Notes under the pieces: model-generated | The model's database searches: none | What the model was told of the DNA's origin: nothing | The model's input: only the letters and a program-made list of their open reading frames with translations | In this document: positions 42,328 to 50,975 of the stretch, piece after piece | How positions within the stretch are numbered: position 1 is the first letter of the stretch | Layout: every line of letters starts with the position of its first letter | Made by a program: the position numbers and the translations under genes | Source: Mycolicibacterium arabiense | GTDB taxonomy: Bacteria; Actinomycetota; Actinomycetes; Mycobacteriales; Mycobacteriaceae | NCBI RefSeq assembly: GCF_010731815.2 | Contig: NZ_AP022593.1 | Coordinates: 4,836,001 to 4,900,000, forward strand | Direction of reading: 5' to 3' | Length of the DNA: 64,000 nt

Positions 42328-43227
42328 TCAGAGCTGCAGTGCCGCAGCGAGTTCGCGCAATGCCGGGCGCGGGTCTGCGGTCACTCCCTCGCCGACGACC
42401 TGGATGACGACGTGGTCTGCGCCGGCATCCAAGTGCGCGGTGACGAATGCGGCGGCCTCATCGGCTGTTCCCATGCCCACCAGGGCACGGGCCAGCCGGT
42501 CGGATCCGCCGGGCTCGAGGTCGGCGTCGTCGAAGCCCTGCCGTAGCCAGGAGTTCCGGTAGTTCTGCAGCGGCGTGTAGAACCCGACGTGCGTGTGTGC
42601 CCGTCGGAGTTGATCCGCGGCGTCGCCGCCGATGGCGACGGCCTGCTCGGTGATGACCCACTTATCGGGACCGAGGATCGCACGCGTGGCGGCTGTCTGC
42701 TCCGGCGTGACGAGGTAGGGGTGGGCGCCGTCGGCGAGTTCGCCGGAGAGTTTGATCATCTTCGGTCCCAGGGCTGCCAGCACGCGCGCCGGCCGCGCGC
42801 CCTCTTCCACCTCCGTGGGCACGGAGTTCATGCGTTCCAGGTAGGTGCGCATCGTCGCGAGCGGCTTGCCGTAGGAGCCCTTCATGGTCGCCTCGACGAA
42901 CGGCGCGTGGCTGACGCCAAGACCGAGCACGAACCGTCCGGGATGCAGGGCCGCCAGTGTCCGCGCTCCGGTCTCAGCGGGTATCGGGATGCGGAAGTGG
43001 ATGTTGGCGATGCCGGTGCCGACCACGAGGCGTTCGGTCGCCGCCAGGAAGGCCGCGGACTCGACGAGTGCGTCCTTGCCGCCGCCCTCGGGCATGAACA
43101 GCGACCCGAAGCCCAGGTCCTCGATCTCGCGGGCGATGCCCTGCGCCTCGCGGATCGGCCACGGTTCGCTGTTCCACCAGACACCGACCTTGGCCGGGAA
43201 GTCAACGGGCGTCTTGTCATTCGCCAT
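42328..43227 (-). CDS. F420-dependent LLM-class oxidoreductase
   Basis: The 299-residue luciferase-like protein has WWNSEPWPIREAQGIAREIEDLGFGSLFMPEGG at the start and HPGRFVLGLGVSHAPFVEATMKG near residue 100, followed by the SDRLARALVGMGTADEAAAFV C-terminal helix typical of the mycobacterial F420 group. It should use F420. Nearby genes for a nitroreductase and a MarR regulator suggest a small inducible redox or detoxification cluster. Confidence 0.9.
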   Translation of the reverse strand: MANDKTPVDFPAKVGVWWNSEPWPIREAQGIAREIEDLGFGSLFMPEGGGKDALVESAAFLAATERLVVGTGIANIHFRIPIPAETGARTLAALHPGRFVLGLGVSHAPFVEATMKGSYGKPLATMRTYLERMNSVPTEVEEGARPARVLAALGPKMIKLSGELADGAHPYLVTPEQTAATRAILGPDKWVITEQAVAIGGDAADQLRRAHTHVGFYTPLQNYRNSWLRQGFDDADLEPGGSDRLARALVGMGTADEAAAFVTAHLDAGADHVVIQVVGEGVTADPRPALRELAAALQL

Positions 43228-43266
43228 CGGATAGTCTCGATTCGGGTTCTCGTAATGCGCTTGGGG

Positions 43267-43734
43267 TTAGTCGGTCGCCGGGTGGGCGAGACCATCGAGC
43301 GTGTGCCGAAGGTCGTCGATGTCGTCATTGGTGAGCTGGCATGCCGACTTGATCTGGTCGGTGACCCCGCGGATCCGCGACTCCAGCGCGCGGCCCTCGG
43401 TGGTCAGGTCGACCAGTACCCGGCGTTCGTCGGTGCGGTCCCGCACGCGGGTGACCATCCCGGCGGCCTCGAGCCGTTTCACCAGTGGGGTGATGGTGCC
43501 GGTGTCCATGTCCAGCCGGGCGCCAAGCGTGCCGACGGTCAGCGGTGCGCCGTCCAGGAGCGCGAGCATCACCAGGTACTGGGGGAAGGTGAGTCCCAGT
43601 GGTTCCAGGAACGGCTTGTGCAGGCGAACCATGCGGTTCGCGGCGCCGTAGAGGGCGAATGACAGTTGCTGCCCCAGCTCGGTGGGCGGGGGCGTCCGCT
43701 TCGCGGTACGTCGACTTCCAGTGCGCGATTCCAT
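43267..43734 (-). CDS. MarR-family regulator (OhrR-like without the sensing cysteine)
   Basis: The 155-residue winged-helix protein resembles OhrR: LGQQLSFALYGAANRM in helix 1, LDMDTGTITPLVKRLEAAGMV as the recognition helix and DRTDERRVLVDLT as the wing. OhrR senses organic peroxides by a Cys in the first helix (LCFALY); this protein has Ser25 at that place. It should therefore respond to a ligand, not to peroxide oxidation. It heads the LLM/nitroreductase cluster (gaps 39 and 16 nt) and probably represses it. The alternative is a generic MarR protein unrelated to peroxide sensing. Confidence 0.87.
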   Translation of the reverse strand: MESRTGSRRTAKRTPPPTELGQQLSFALYGAANRMVRLHKPFLEPLGLTFPQYLVMLALLDGAPLTVGTLGARLDMDTGTITPLVKRLEAAGMVTRVRDRTDERRVLVDLTTEGRALESRIRGVTDQIKSACQLTNDDIDDLRHTLDGLAHPATD

Positions 43735-43783
43735 CGTGTACTAGACAATAGCACGCCAGAAAGCGGCGGTCGGCCGCGGTGGC

Positions 43784-44254
43784 TCAGCCGACCGGTACGC
43801 CGCGTTCGATGGCCTCATGCATGCCCCGGGTCGCGAGCACGTCGGCCAACTCGTTGTCGGCCACGCCGGAATGCCCCTTCACCCAGAACCATTCGACCTG
43901 ATGTTGGGCGCACGCCAGCCGAAGGCGCTTCCAGAGGTCGACGTTCTTCACTGGCTGCTTCGCCGACGTCATCCAGCCGTTGCGTTCCCACCCCAGCACC
44001 CACTTCGTGATGCCGTTGCGCACGTAGGTGCTGTCGGTGTGCAGGTGGACCACGACGGGACGGGTGAGCGCCTCGAGCGCCATGATGGGCGCCATCAGCT
44101 CCATCCGGTTGTTGCTCGTCTCGCCGGGCTCGCCGCCGCACATCTCGCGGACGTGCACGCCATGGCGCAGCACCGCCCCCCAACCGCCGGGCCCCGGGTT
44201 GGGCCGGCATCCGCCATCGGTGTGGATCACGACGGCGTCAGCGGGCAGGGTCAT
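43784..44254 (-). CDS. rnhA: Ribonuclease HI
   Basis: The 156-residue enzyme is RNase [20 protein letters not shown] (first Asp), [17 protein letters not shown] (Glu), [15 protein letters not shown] (second Asp) and [15 protein letters not shown] (His loop and last Asp). It degrades RNA in RNA/DNA hybrids. A longer open frame upstream exists, but the ATG at 44254 gives the standard length and overlaps the stop of the upstream VOC gene by 4 nt, implying coupling. Confidence 0.95.
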   Translation of the reverse strand: MTLPADAVVIHTDGGCRPNPGPGGWGAVLRHGVHVREMCGGEPGETSNNRMELMAPIMALEALTRPVVVHLHTDSTYVRNGITKWVLGWERNGWMTSAKQPVKNVDLWKRLRLACAQHQVEWFWVKGHSGVADNELADVLATRGMHEAIERGVPVG

Positions 44255-44937
44255 GCGCCGAGGATAGGCACCGAGATCATCGCCGTCCGAACCGACATGC
44301 CGAACTCTCGGTGGCGGACCGTGGTGATCCGACGCCCGGGCTGTACGGCGTCCTTGACCGGCGCCGTCCGGTCGGCGAAGAACGCCGCCGTGGCTTCGAT
44401 GTCCGCGACGGTGTAGGTGATGCCCCACAGTGCGGACGGGCCCTCACTCGCGGCGTCCGGCGAACCGACGGCCTCGACGATCACCTCGCCCATGCGGAAG
44501 AACACCTGGCGGATGGGACGTCCGCCGAGATCGGCGTCGCGGGTCCGGCGCGGGTGCACGCCGATCGCGGTCAGTGCGTCGACGGTGCGGTTCAGGTCCG
44601 GCGACATCAGCACGACGTGGTCGATGGCGACCACGCCGTTGGGGTGCCGGGCCGGTGCAGAGGCCGACCGGTTCGACGGCGTGGTCGGTACGCCGTCGAC
44701 GTCACCGGCCGCGTCGACGGGCAGGCCGCGCAGCGACCATCCGACGATGCCGCTGCCGGCGTCGCGTCCCGTCAGACGGATGACGACGCCCCCGATGCGG
44801 CACACCGATCCGTCCTCAACCGTGAACCCGGCCGACTCCCACGCGTCCGCCGGGTCGGCGACGATCAGATCGTCGACGACGACCGCGGCCGTGGTCTCGG
44901 TATCCGACTGAGATCGGTTCTGCACCAACCCATTCAA
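44251..44937 (-). CDS. VOC-superfamily (glyoxalase-like) protein
   Basis: The 228-residue protein has the paired beta-alpha-beta-beta-beta pattern of the vicinal oxygen chelate fold. The recognisable module is [25 protein letters not shown] (about residues 100-125) with [22 protein letters not shown] and the matching later [17 protein letters not shown]. The first ~90 residues are a more divergent half. Metal ligands cannot be assigned firmly. Its stop overlaps the rnhA start. Confidence 0.8.
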   Translation of the reverse strand: MNGLVQNRSQSDTETTAAVVVDDLIVADPADAWESAGFTVEDGSVCRIGGVVIRLTGRDAGSGIVGWSLRGLPVDAAGDVDGVPTTPSNRSASAPARHPNGVVAIDHVVLMSPDLNRTVDALTAIGVHPRRTRDADLGGRPIRQVFFRMGEVIVEAVGSPDAASEGPSALWGITYTVADIEATAAFFADRTAPVKDAVQPGRRITTVRHREFGMSVRTAMISVPILGA

Positions 44938-44943
44938 GCAGAG

Positions 44944-45249
44944 TCAGTCGTCCTTGGACTCGTCGTCCCCGTCGGAGTCGTCCTTGGCGTCATCGTCTTT
45001 GGAGCCGGCCTTGGCGTCGCGATCCTTGGCGTCGTCGTCGCCATCCTTGGACTCGTCGTCGTCCTTGCCGTCGGCTTCCCGCGACTTGGCGCCATCGACT
45101 TCGATCACGGCCCAGTGGCTCGGTGACAAGAGCACCGACCATCGACCCTCTTTCTTGCCCAACTTCAACACGCCGTCGTCGACTTCCCAGACGGTGTCGT
45201 CGTCGTACGAAGATTCCTGCCCGTCGCTGTACGTCAGTTTGAATGCCAT
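44944..45249 (-). CDS. Small protein with a highly acidic Lys/Asp tail
   Basis: The 101-residue protein has a compact N-terminal half (MAFKLTYSDGQESSYDDDTV, then WSVLLSPSHWAVIEVDGA) and a C-terminal 45 residues made almost only of Asp, Lys, Glu, Ser and Gly, in units such as SKDD, AKDD and ESKDD. The tail is repetitive and strongly negatively charged, so it is likely disordered. It lies 6 nt from the VOC gene. No family is recognised; a nucleic-acid mimic or a chaperone-like role is speculation. Confidence 0.7.
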   Translation of the reverse strand: MAFKLTYSDGQESSYDDDTVWEVDDGVLKLGKKEGRWSVLLSPSHWAVIEVDGAKSREADGKDDDESKDGDDDAKDRDAKAGSKDDDAKDDSDGDDESKDD

Positions 45250-45288
45250 GCAGGAGGGTGCCCAGACGGTGCTTCCGCTAACCGCGGG

Positions 45289-46125
45289 TCAGGACTGAAG
45301 GAAGGCCAGGATGTCGGCGTTGATCTCTCCCGCGTGGGTGGTGGGCATGCCGTGGGGGAATGCTTGGTAGGTCTTGAGGGTGCCGTTGGCGAGGAGTTCG
45401 GCGGACTTGGGGCCCGAGGCGACGTAGGGCACGATCTGGTCGCCTTGGCTGTGCATGACCAGGGTGGGCAGCGTGATCGTCTTGAGGTCCTCGGTGAAGT
45501 CGGTCTGGGAGAACGCGACGATGCCGTCGTAGTGCGACAGGGCGTCGCCCATCATGCCTTGGCGCCACCAGTTGGCGATGATGGCTTCGCGTTGGTCTTC
45601 GGCGGGTTCGGCGCCGGGTTGGTCGAAGTTGTAGAACGGGCCCGCGGGCAGCGCGCGGTAGAACACCGAGCGGTTGGCGGCCAGTTGGGCTTGCAGGTCG
45701 TCGAACACGGCTTTGGGCAGGCCTTCGGGGTTGGCCTCGGTTTGCACCATCAGTGGTGGGACGGCGCTGATGAGCACGGCCTTGACCGCGCGGGCTTGGC
45801 CGTGGCGGGCCAGGAAGCGGACGACTTCGCCGCCGCCGGTGGAGTGTCCGATGTGGATGGCGTCGTGCAGGTCGAGGTGTTCGACGAGGGCGGCCAGGTC
45901 GTCGGCGTAGTGGTCGAGGTCGTGGCCGCCCGGGGTTTGGGTGGAGCGGCCGTGGCCGCGGCGGTCGTGGGCGATCACGCGGTAGCCCTGGGACAGGAAG
46001 TACAGCATCTGGTTGTCCCAGTCGTCGCTGGATAGTGGCCAGCCGTGGCTGAACACGATGGGTTGGCCGGTGCCCCAGTCCTTGTAGAAGATCTCGGTGC
46101 CGTCGCCGGTAGTGATGATCGACAT
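45289..46125 (-). CDS. Alpha/beta hydrolase (non-haem chloroperoxidase / arylesterase type)
   Basis: The 278-residue hydrolase has the fold landmarks FSHGWPLSSDDWDNQM (oxyanion region), IGHSTGGGEVVRFLARHG (nucleophile elbow, Ser about 98), MHSQGDQIVPY (Asp) and a C-terminal FPHGMPTTH (His). It matches cofactor-free chloroperoxidases and arylesterases with perhydrolase activity. The frame is open to 46488, but the ATG at 46125 is consistent with the family N-terminus. It has no signal peptide. A 51-bp intergenic repeat lies 19 nt upstream. Confidence 0.92.
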   Translation of the reverse strand: MSIITTGDGTEIFYKDWGTGQPIVFSHGWPLSSDDWDNQMLYFLSQGYRVIAHDRRGHGRSTQTPGGHDLDHYADDLAALVEHLDLHDAIHIGHSTGGGEVVRFLARHGQARAVKAVLISAVPPLMVQTEANPEGLPKAVFDDLQAQLAANRSVFYRALPAGPFYNFDQPGAEPAEDQREAIIANWWRQGMMGDALSHYDGIVAFSQTDFTEDLKTITLPTLVMHSQGDQIVPYVASGPKSAELLANGTLKTYQAFPHGMPTTHAGEINADILAFLQS

Positions 46126-46144
46126 GTCAGTGCGTCCTTTCGGT

Positions 46145-46195
46145 GATTCGTGGAACATCACCTGCGTCCACCGCAGGAAATACTCCACGAGTCGC
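46145..46195. repeat. 51-bp dispersed palindromic repeat, copy 1
   Basis: This block matches 57827-57877 in the same orientation at 42 of 51 positions. It can fold as nested stems: outer GATTCGTGGA with TCCACGAGTC (one mismatch) and inner CCTGCG-TCCAC-CGCAGG. It lies in the gap between two minus-strand hydrolase genes. Confidence 0.85.
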
Positions 46196-46220
46196 ATGGT
46201 CCGCTCAGACGATAGGGGGC

Positions 46221-47717
46221 TCAGCCCAGCAGCGCCCGGTTGATGGCGGGCCGGACGCCGATCGCGTCGGGGAGGAACGCGAAGATCGGCCAGTCGTGGA
46301 TCATGCCGTTGCGGAATTCGAAGCTGAAGTTCGTCAGCCCCTCGTCGATCGTCCGTTGCCGCAGCCGCAACGAATCCGGCGTCAGCAGGTCGAGCGATCC
46401 GGAGAACACCGTCGTCGGCGGCAAGCCGTCGAGGGAGCCGTTGAGTGGGCTGGCGTACGGGTGATCGGCACCCAGCGACCCGGCCCACTCACGGCCGTCG
46501 CCCTGCAGGCTCGGGACGTCGAGCAGTGGGTCGTCGCCGTCGATCGCGGCGCTGCGGGGGTCGCTCACGGTCGCGTCGAGCCACGGCGCCAGCAGCACCA
46601 TCCGCGACGGAACCGGCGAGCCACGCCGGACCAGTTCCTGGGTGGCGGCCAGCGCGAGACCGCCGCCGGCGGAATCGCCTATGACGCTGACGTTCTCGGC
46701 GCCGTGCTGACTGATCATCGCCGAGATGAAGTCGGCGGTGTCGGGCACGACCTCGGCGGCTTTGCCCTCGGGTAGCAGCGGGTAGAGCGGTACGACGACC
46801 GTCGCGCCGGTGTCACGTGCCATGTCGGTGTAGGTCCACCAGTGGAAGAGGCTGGCTTCGGCGACGTACGCGCCGCCATGCAGACCGATGATCACCTTCT
46901 CCGTCGACGACGCGGGTCGCAGCGTCCACACCGGCGTGCCCTCGAAGTCGCTGCGCTGCACGTGCAATCCGTGGGTGAGGAAGAACGGCGGAACGCCATC
47001 GGTGAAGATCGGGATGTCGAGGCTAGTGAAGGCGAGGATGCCGCCGAACGGGCGCAGGACGACGTCGACGACCCGCAGCCCGAGTGTCACCACCTGCGAG
47101 ACGAGCGACGGCGTACCCGTGTACAGACGCTGGTCCGTGGGTGGCAGTGCTGCCGCGGCGAGGTCGGTAGGTGGCGCGCTCGACGTGAGCGCGGGTGCAG
47201 CCGGCTCGATCGGTGGGCTGACGGTCGTCCGGTCGGTGTCGCGGCGGGTGAGGACGGGCACCGTCGACACCGACGGCTCGTCGACCGGTCGGGTCGGTGC
47301 ACTGACGGGTACGGCATGCTCCGGTTCTGGGGTCGTGACGGGTTCGAGGTCGGTCGGCTTTACCGTCTCTCGCTGCTCGTCATCGTCGTTGTCCTTCGGC
47401 TGCGGCTTTCGGTCTCGCGCGGTGGTCGCCGACTCCTCGGCGTCCTCATCGGTGTCGGTCGCCGCAGCGTCGTCATCCTTGGCGCCTGGGCCCGACGCGG
47501 GGTCCTTCGACTTGTTCGCAGCGTCCGGTTTCGAGGCCGCCGGCGACGAGGACTCCGAGGATGAGTCCGACGAGGACTCGGAACTCGCGGACGTGCCGCC
47601 GTCCGCGTCGGCGCTTGCCTGCGGCGCGGACCAACCGGCCGCCACGGCGGCGCCGATCCCGAGGCCCACCGCGACTGCGCCCATCCGTCCGACGTGCGAT
47701 CGCTTTCCCATGACCAT
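46221..47717 (-). CDS. Exported alpha/beta hydrolase (HSL-type esterase) with disordered N-region
   Basis: The 498-residue product has a signal-like start (MVMGKRSHVGRMGAVAVGLG, Ala-rich core, likely cleavage after ASA), a Ser/Asp/Pro-rich low-complexity region to about residue 210, and a hormone-sensitive-lipase-type esterase domain from about 250. The HGGAYV oxyanion motif and the GDSAGGG nucleophile elbow are present; the Asp and His are in SLDLLTPDS and GMIHDWPIF. ATG 47711 is an alternative start two codons later. It likely acts on esters in the cell envelope. A perfect 26-bp palindrome (47807-47832) lies about 90 nt upstream. Confidence 0.85.
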   Translation of the reverse strand: MVMGKRSHVGRMGAVAVGLGIGAAVAAGWSAPQASADADGGTSASSESSSDSSSESSSPAASKPDAANKSKDPASGPGAKDDDAAATDTDEDAEESATTARDRKPQPKDNDDDEQRETVKPTDLEPVTTPEPEHAVPVSAPTRPVDEPSVSTVPVLTRRDTDRTTVSPPIEPAAPALTSSAPPTDLAAAALPPTDQRLYTGTPSLVSQVVTLGLRVVDVVLRPFGGILAFTSLDIPIFTDGVPPFFLTHGLHVQRSDFEGTPVWTLRPASSTEKVIIGLHGGAYVAEASLFHWWTYTDMARDTGATVVVPLYPLLPEGKAAEVVPDTADFISAMISQHGAENVSVIGDSAGGGLALAATQELVRRGSPVPSRMVLLAPWLDATVSDPRSAAIDGDDPLLDVPSLQGDGREWAGSLGADHPYASPLNGSLDGLPPTTVFSGSLDLLTPDSLRLRQRTIDEGLTNFSFEFRNGMIHDWPIFAFLPDAIGVRPAINRALLG

Positions 47718-47806
47718 TACATATACGCCTGAATTCGTAATGACCTGGAGGTATCGCCGAATGGACCGGCGTCGAGCAGCCGCAAAGTCGGGCACGTGCC
47801 GAGCCG

Positions 47807-47832
47807 GCGGCGTCATCAATTGATGACGCCGC
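47807..47832. promoter_or_regulatory. 26-bp perfect palindrome between divergent genes
   Basis: GCGGCGTCATCAA is followed by its exact complement. The inner 20 bp match the palindrome of the PGRS-flanking repeats (27163-27182, 28805-28824) except for the two central bases. It lies 90 nt upstream of the exported esterase and 65 nt upstream of the gene at 47897. Confidence 0.75.
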
Positions 47833-47896
47833 GCGGCCGAACACCGCAGCTCAGCGGCGCCGCGCCCACGTCACACCCCGGCGCTACCGTCGCCGC

Positions 47897-48487
47897 ATGC
47901 CGCTTCGAAACCGCGTCCGCCCGGACGGCGAGCTGATCGCGACGGCGGCCCGCGGCACCCTCATGGGCAACCGGGGCGTGCTGCACGACGACGACAGGCG
48001 GATCGTCCGGAGGGCGAACTCGATCCTCTGGATCAGCTGCCGGCTCGAGTTCAACGGGCGCAAGCAAGAGGTCATGAGACCCGGCCGCTACACGCAGTTG
48101 TTCTTCCTCGACGACGCCGTCGCGCTCGCGGCCGGACACCGACCGTGCGGAGAGTGCCGACGCGACTCCTATCGCGCCTACCTCGACGCGGTGAACCGCG
48201 CCACCGACGACCCCGTCGCGAACGCCACCGACCTCAACCGGCGGCTGCGGGCATCGCGGAACTCGCCCCGCCGTAGCGCGGCGGTCGCCGACCTGCCCGA
48301 CGGCGTATTCGTCGACTCAGGCGGTGACTTCCGGCTGCTGTGGAACGGGACGCTGCTGCGCTGGACGCCCGAGGGATACGTCGACCCCATCCGCGCCGCG
48401 GGCGAGGCGACGGTGCTCACGCCCGCGATGTCGGTCGACGCCCTGCGGTACGGCTACCGCGTCGAGGTGCACCCGTCGGCCGGATGA
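47897..48487 (+). CDS. Hypothetical protein with an Ada-like HRPCGECRRD motif
   Basis: The 196-residue protein is basic in its first half (MPLRNRVRPDGELIATAARG) and has a striking GHRPCGECRRDSYRAYLDAV motif at about residue 80, similar to the Cys-rich phosphotriester-repair zinc motif of Ada. The C-terminal half (FVDSGGDFRLLWNGTLLRWTPEGY) is beta-rich. I cannot place it in a named family; a DNA-binding or metal-binding role is only suggested by the motif. It is divergent from the esterase and convergent with the MFS gene (1 nt between). Confidence 0.72.
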   Translation: MPLRNRVRPDGELIATAARGTLMGNRGVLHDDDRRIVRRANSILWISCRLEFNGRKQEVMRPGRYTQLFFLDDAVALAAGHRPCGECRRDSYRAYLDAVNRATDDPVANATDLNRRLRASRNSPRRSAAVADLPDGVFVDSGGDFRLLWNGTLLRWTPEGYVDPIRAAGEATVLTPAMSVDALRYGYRVEVHPSAG

Positions 48488-48488
48488 A

Positions 48489-49709
48489 TCAGCGGGCGCG
48501 TTCGGTCCACCGCTGCAGGACCACCGACACGGTCAGCACGACCAGGCCTCCGGCGGACAGTGCCGCCCCGGCTGCTGCGGGTGCGGTGAAGCCGAGGCCG
48601 GCCGAGATCACCATGCCGCCGATCCACGCGCCCGCCGCATTGGCCATGTTGAGGGCGGAGTGGTTGAGCGCCGCGGCCAGCGTCTGCGCATCGTGGGCGA
48701 CGTCCATCAATCGCGCCTGCAGCGCGGGCCCGATCGAGGCGCCGGTCGACCCGATGAAGAACAGCCCGATCATCGCGGTCCACGGGTTGTGGGCGGCGAA
48801 CACGAACAAGCCGAGCACCAACCCCAACGCCGTCAGCGACGCGTAAAGCGCGCGGATCACCGACTTGTCGGCCAACTTGCCGCCCACCAGGTTGCCGACC
48901 ACCATGCCGAGCCCGAATGCCATCAGCCCCAACGGGATCAGACTCCGGGACAGGCCGGCGACGTCGGTCAGCGTCGTCGACACGTAGGTGTACACCGCGA
49001 ACATGCCGCCGAAGCCGATCATGCCGACCAGCAGCGCCAGCCACACCTGCACCCGCTTCAGTGCGCCGAGTTCGGTCAGCGGGCTCGTCACGTGCATGCT
49101 GTGCATGTCGGGCAGCCAGTACCAGATCGCGGTCAGCGTGATGGCACCGACGGCGACGACCAGCCCGAAGGCGCTGCGCCAGCCGAAGTGCTGGCCGAGC
49201 CACGACGCCATCGGTACCCCGAGGACAGTCGCCACGGTGAGCCCGCTCAGCACGTAGGCTGCGGCCTTCGCCCGGTTGCGCGGACCCATCAGGTGCGCCG
49301 CTACCAGCGCGGCGATGCCGAAGAACGCGCCGTGCGGCAGGCCTGCCACGAAGCGCGCCGCCATCAGGGTGCCGTAGGACGGCGCGAACATGCTGGCGAG
49401 GTTGGCGAGGGTGAACAGCACCATCAGGCCGAGCAGCAGGGTCTTGCGCTGCATGCGGGCCGTGACCGACGCGATCAGCGGTGCGCCGATGACGACGCCC
49501 ATGGCGTAGGCGGAGATGACGTGTCCGGCGACCGGTTCGGTGATGCGCAGGCTGGCGGCGATGTCGGGGAGCAGGCCCATCGCGACGAACTCGGTGGTGC
49601 CGATGCCGAACCCGCCGAGTGCGAGGGCCATCACGGCGAGCCACCGGACGGTCGGGTCGGGCGCGACGACAGACATGGGTCTGGTTGGGCGCGTCAGGGT
49701 GCGGGTCAT
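48489..49709 (-). CDS. MFS transporter (AraJ/DHA1-like efflux family)
   Basis: The 406-residue product has twelve predicted membrane segments and the DHA1-type openings GGFGIGTTEFVAMGLLPDIA in helix 1 and ARMQRKTLLLGL in the loop 2-3 motif. It resembles the AraJ/YdeA-like sugar or drug exporters. The ATG at 49709 is used; an internal ATG at 49676 would remove 11 residues. It is divergent from a ROK-family regulator, and an inverted repeat (49722-49759) lies between them. Confidence 0.9.
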   Translation of the reverse strand: MTRTLTRPTRPMSVVAPDPTVRWLAVMALALGGFGIGTTEFVAMGLLPDIAASLRITEPVAGHVISAYAMGVVIGAPLIASVTARMQRKTLLLGLMVLFTLANLASMFAPSYGTLMAARFVAGLPHGAFFGIAALVAAHLMGPRNRAKAAAYVLSGLTVATVLGVPMASWLGQHFGWRSAFGLVVAVGAITLTAIWYWLPDMHSMHVTSPLTELGALKRVQVWLALLVGMIGFGGMFAVYTYVSTTLTDVAGLSRSLIPLGLMAFGLGMVVGNLVGGKLADKSVIRALYASLTALGLVLGLFVFAAHNPWTAMIGLFFIGSTGASIGPALQARLMDVAHDAQTLAAALNHSALNMANAAGAWIGGMVISAGLGFTAPAAAGAALSAGGLVVLTVSVVLQRWTERAR

Positions 49710-49721
49710 GGATGAAACGGT

Positions 49722-49759
49722 AGACCTACTTATGCATGTCATCAAACCGACTTAGGTCT
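49722..49759. promoter_or_regulatory. Inverted half-sites between divergent MFS and ROK genes
   Basis: AGACCTA (49722-49728) and TAGGTCT (49753-49759) are inverted copies, 24 nt apart, in the 63-bp shared promoter. They are plausible binding half-sites for the ROK regulator encoded next door. Confidence 0.5.
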
Positions 49760-49772
49760 TTTCCGGTCGAAA

Positions 49773-50969
49773 GTGGCGCAGCTTACGTCGGTGAGGTTCA
49801 ATCGGGATGTGACCACAGTCGGCGACGTCTTCGCCTTGATCCGCGAACTGCGTGACACCACGCGCGCGGAACTCGTCGTGACGACGTCGTTGTCCCGCAC
49901 CGCGGTGGCGGCCCGGGTGGCTGCACTCCTCGACCTGGGGCTGATCGAGGAGACGGAGCGTGCGCCGTCGACGGGCGGACGTCCCGCCACGATGCTCAGC
50001 TTCGACGCCGACGCCGGGATCGTGTTGTGCGTGGCGATCGGGATCAGCCGCACGCGGCTGGCCGTGTGCAACCTCGCAGGCGAGATCGTCGCCACGGCGG
50101 ACATCGACCAGGAGATGGCGCTGGGGCCCGAAGACCTGCTGCCCGACGTGGTCAAGCGACTGGACGTCCTGCTCGCCGAGCTTCCCGGCGTTCCGGTGTA
50201 CGGCATCGGCGTCAGCCTGCCGGGGCCCGTCGACCGCGAACGCGGCTGCAGCCGGGACTCGCCGATCCTGCGCGGCTGGGACGGCGTCGAGTTGCGGCCG
50301 TACTTCGCGGACTTCTCGACTGCGCCCGTCCTGCTGGACAACGACGCCAACGCCATCGCGCTCGGCGAGCGCGGCGGCGAGCGCGAGCGCATCGACGACC
50401 TGTTGGTGCTCAAGGTCTCCACCGGGCTGGGCGCGGGCATCATCGCCGGCGGGGAACTGCAGCGCGGCGCGTCCCAGGCGGCTGGCGAGTTCGGCCACAA
50501 CAAGACTCCCGCGGCGGCGGGCCTCGCATGCCGGTGCGGCGACACCGGGTGCCTCGAGACCATCGCCGCGGGCTGGGCCGTGGTGCATGCCCTACAGCAG
50601 CGGGGCTACTCGGTGCGGCACATGCGCGACGTCGTCGAACTCGCGCACGCGGGTGACCCGGAGGTGCGCCGGATGATCCGTGACAGCGGCAGGCACATCG
50701 GCGAAGTCGTCGCCGCCGCGGTCAACCTGCTCAATCCGAAGGTGCTCGTCATCGCCGGTGACCTGGCCCGTGCCTACGAGATCTTCGTCGCTGGCTTGCG
50801 AGAGACGTTGTACGGCAACGCCACTGCGATGTCGACCCGGGAACTCGAGGTCGTGCAGGCCGCCCATGGCGGCCACTCCGCGGTGGTCGGCACCGCGGTG
50901 ATGGTGCTCGACGAGGTGCTCAGCCCCCGCGCCGTCGACCAGCTCGTGGCCCGGGGGCCCAGGCCCTAG
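49773..50969 (+). CDS. ROK-family transcriptional regulator
   Basis: The 398-residue protein couples an N-terminal winged helix (about residues 15-70) to a ROK sugar-kinase-like domain (about 85-390). The ROK signature is GEFGHNKTPAAAGLACRCGDTGCLETIAAG with the zinc-binding Cys cluster (CRCGDTGCLE), and ATP-binding motifs GIGVSLPGPVD and LDNDANAIALGE are present. It probably senses a sugar and represses the divergent MFS gene. GTG start at 49773. Confidence 0.92.
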   Translation: MAQLTSVRFNRDVTTVGDVFALIRELRDTTRAELVVTTSLSRTAVAARVAALLDLGLIEETERAPSTGGRPATMLSFDADAGIVLCVAIGISRTRLAVCNLAGEIVATADIDQEMALGPEDLLPDVVKRLDVLLAELPGVPVYGIGVSLPGPVDRERGCSRDSPILRGWDGVELRPYFADFSTAPVLLDNDANAIALGERGGERERIDDLLVLKVSTGLGAGIIAGGELQRGASQAAGEFGHNKTPAAAGLACRCGDTGCLETIAAGWAVVHALQQRGYSVRHMRDVVELAHAGDPEVRRMIRDSGRHIGEVVAAAVNLLNPKVLVIAGDLARAYEIFVAGLRETLYGNATAMSTRELEVVQAAHGGHSAVVGTAVMVLDEVLSPRAVDQLVARGPRP

Positions 50970-50975
50970 TCCGGG

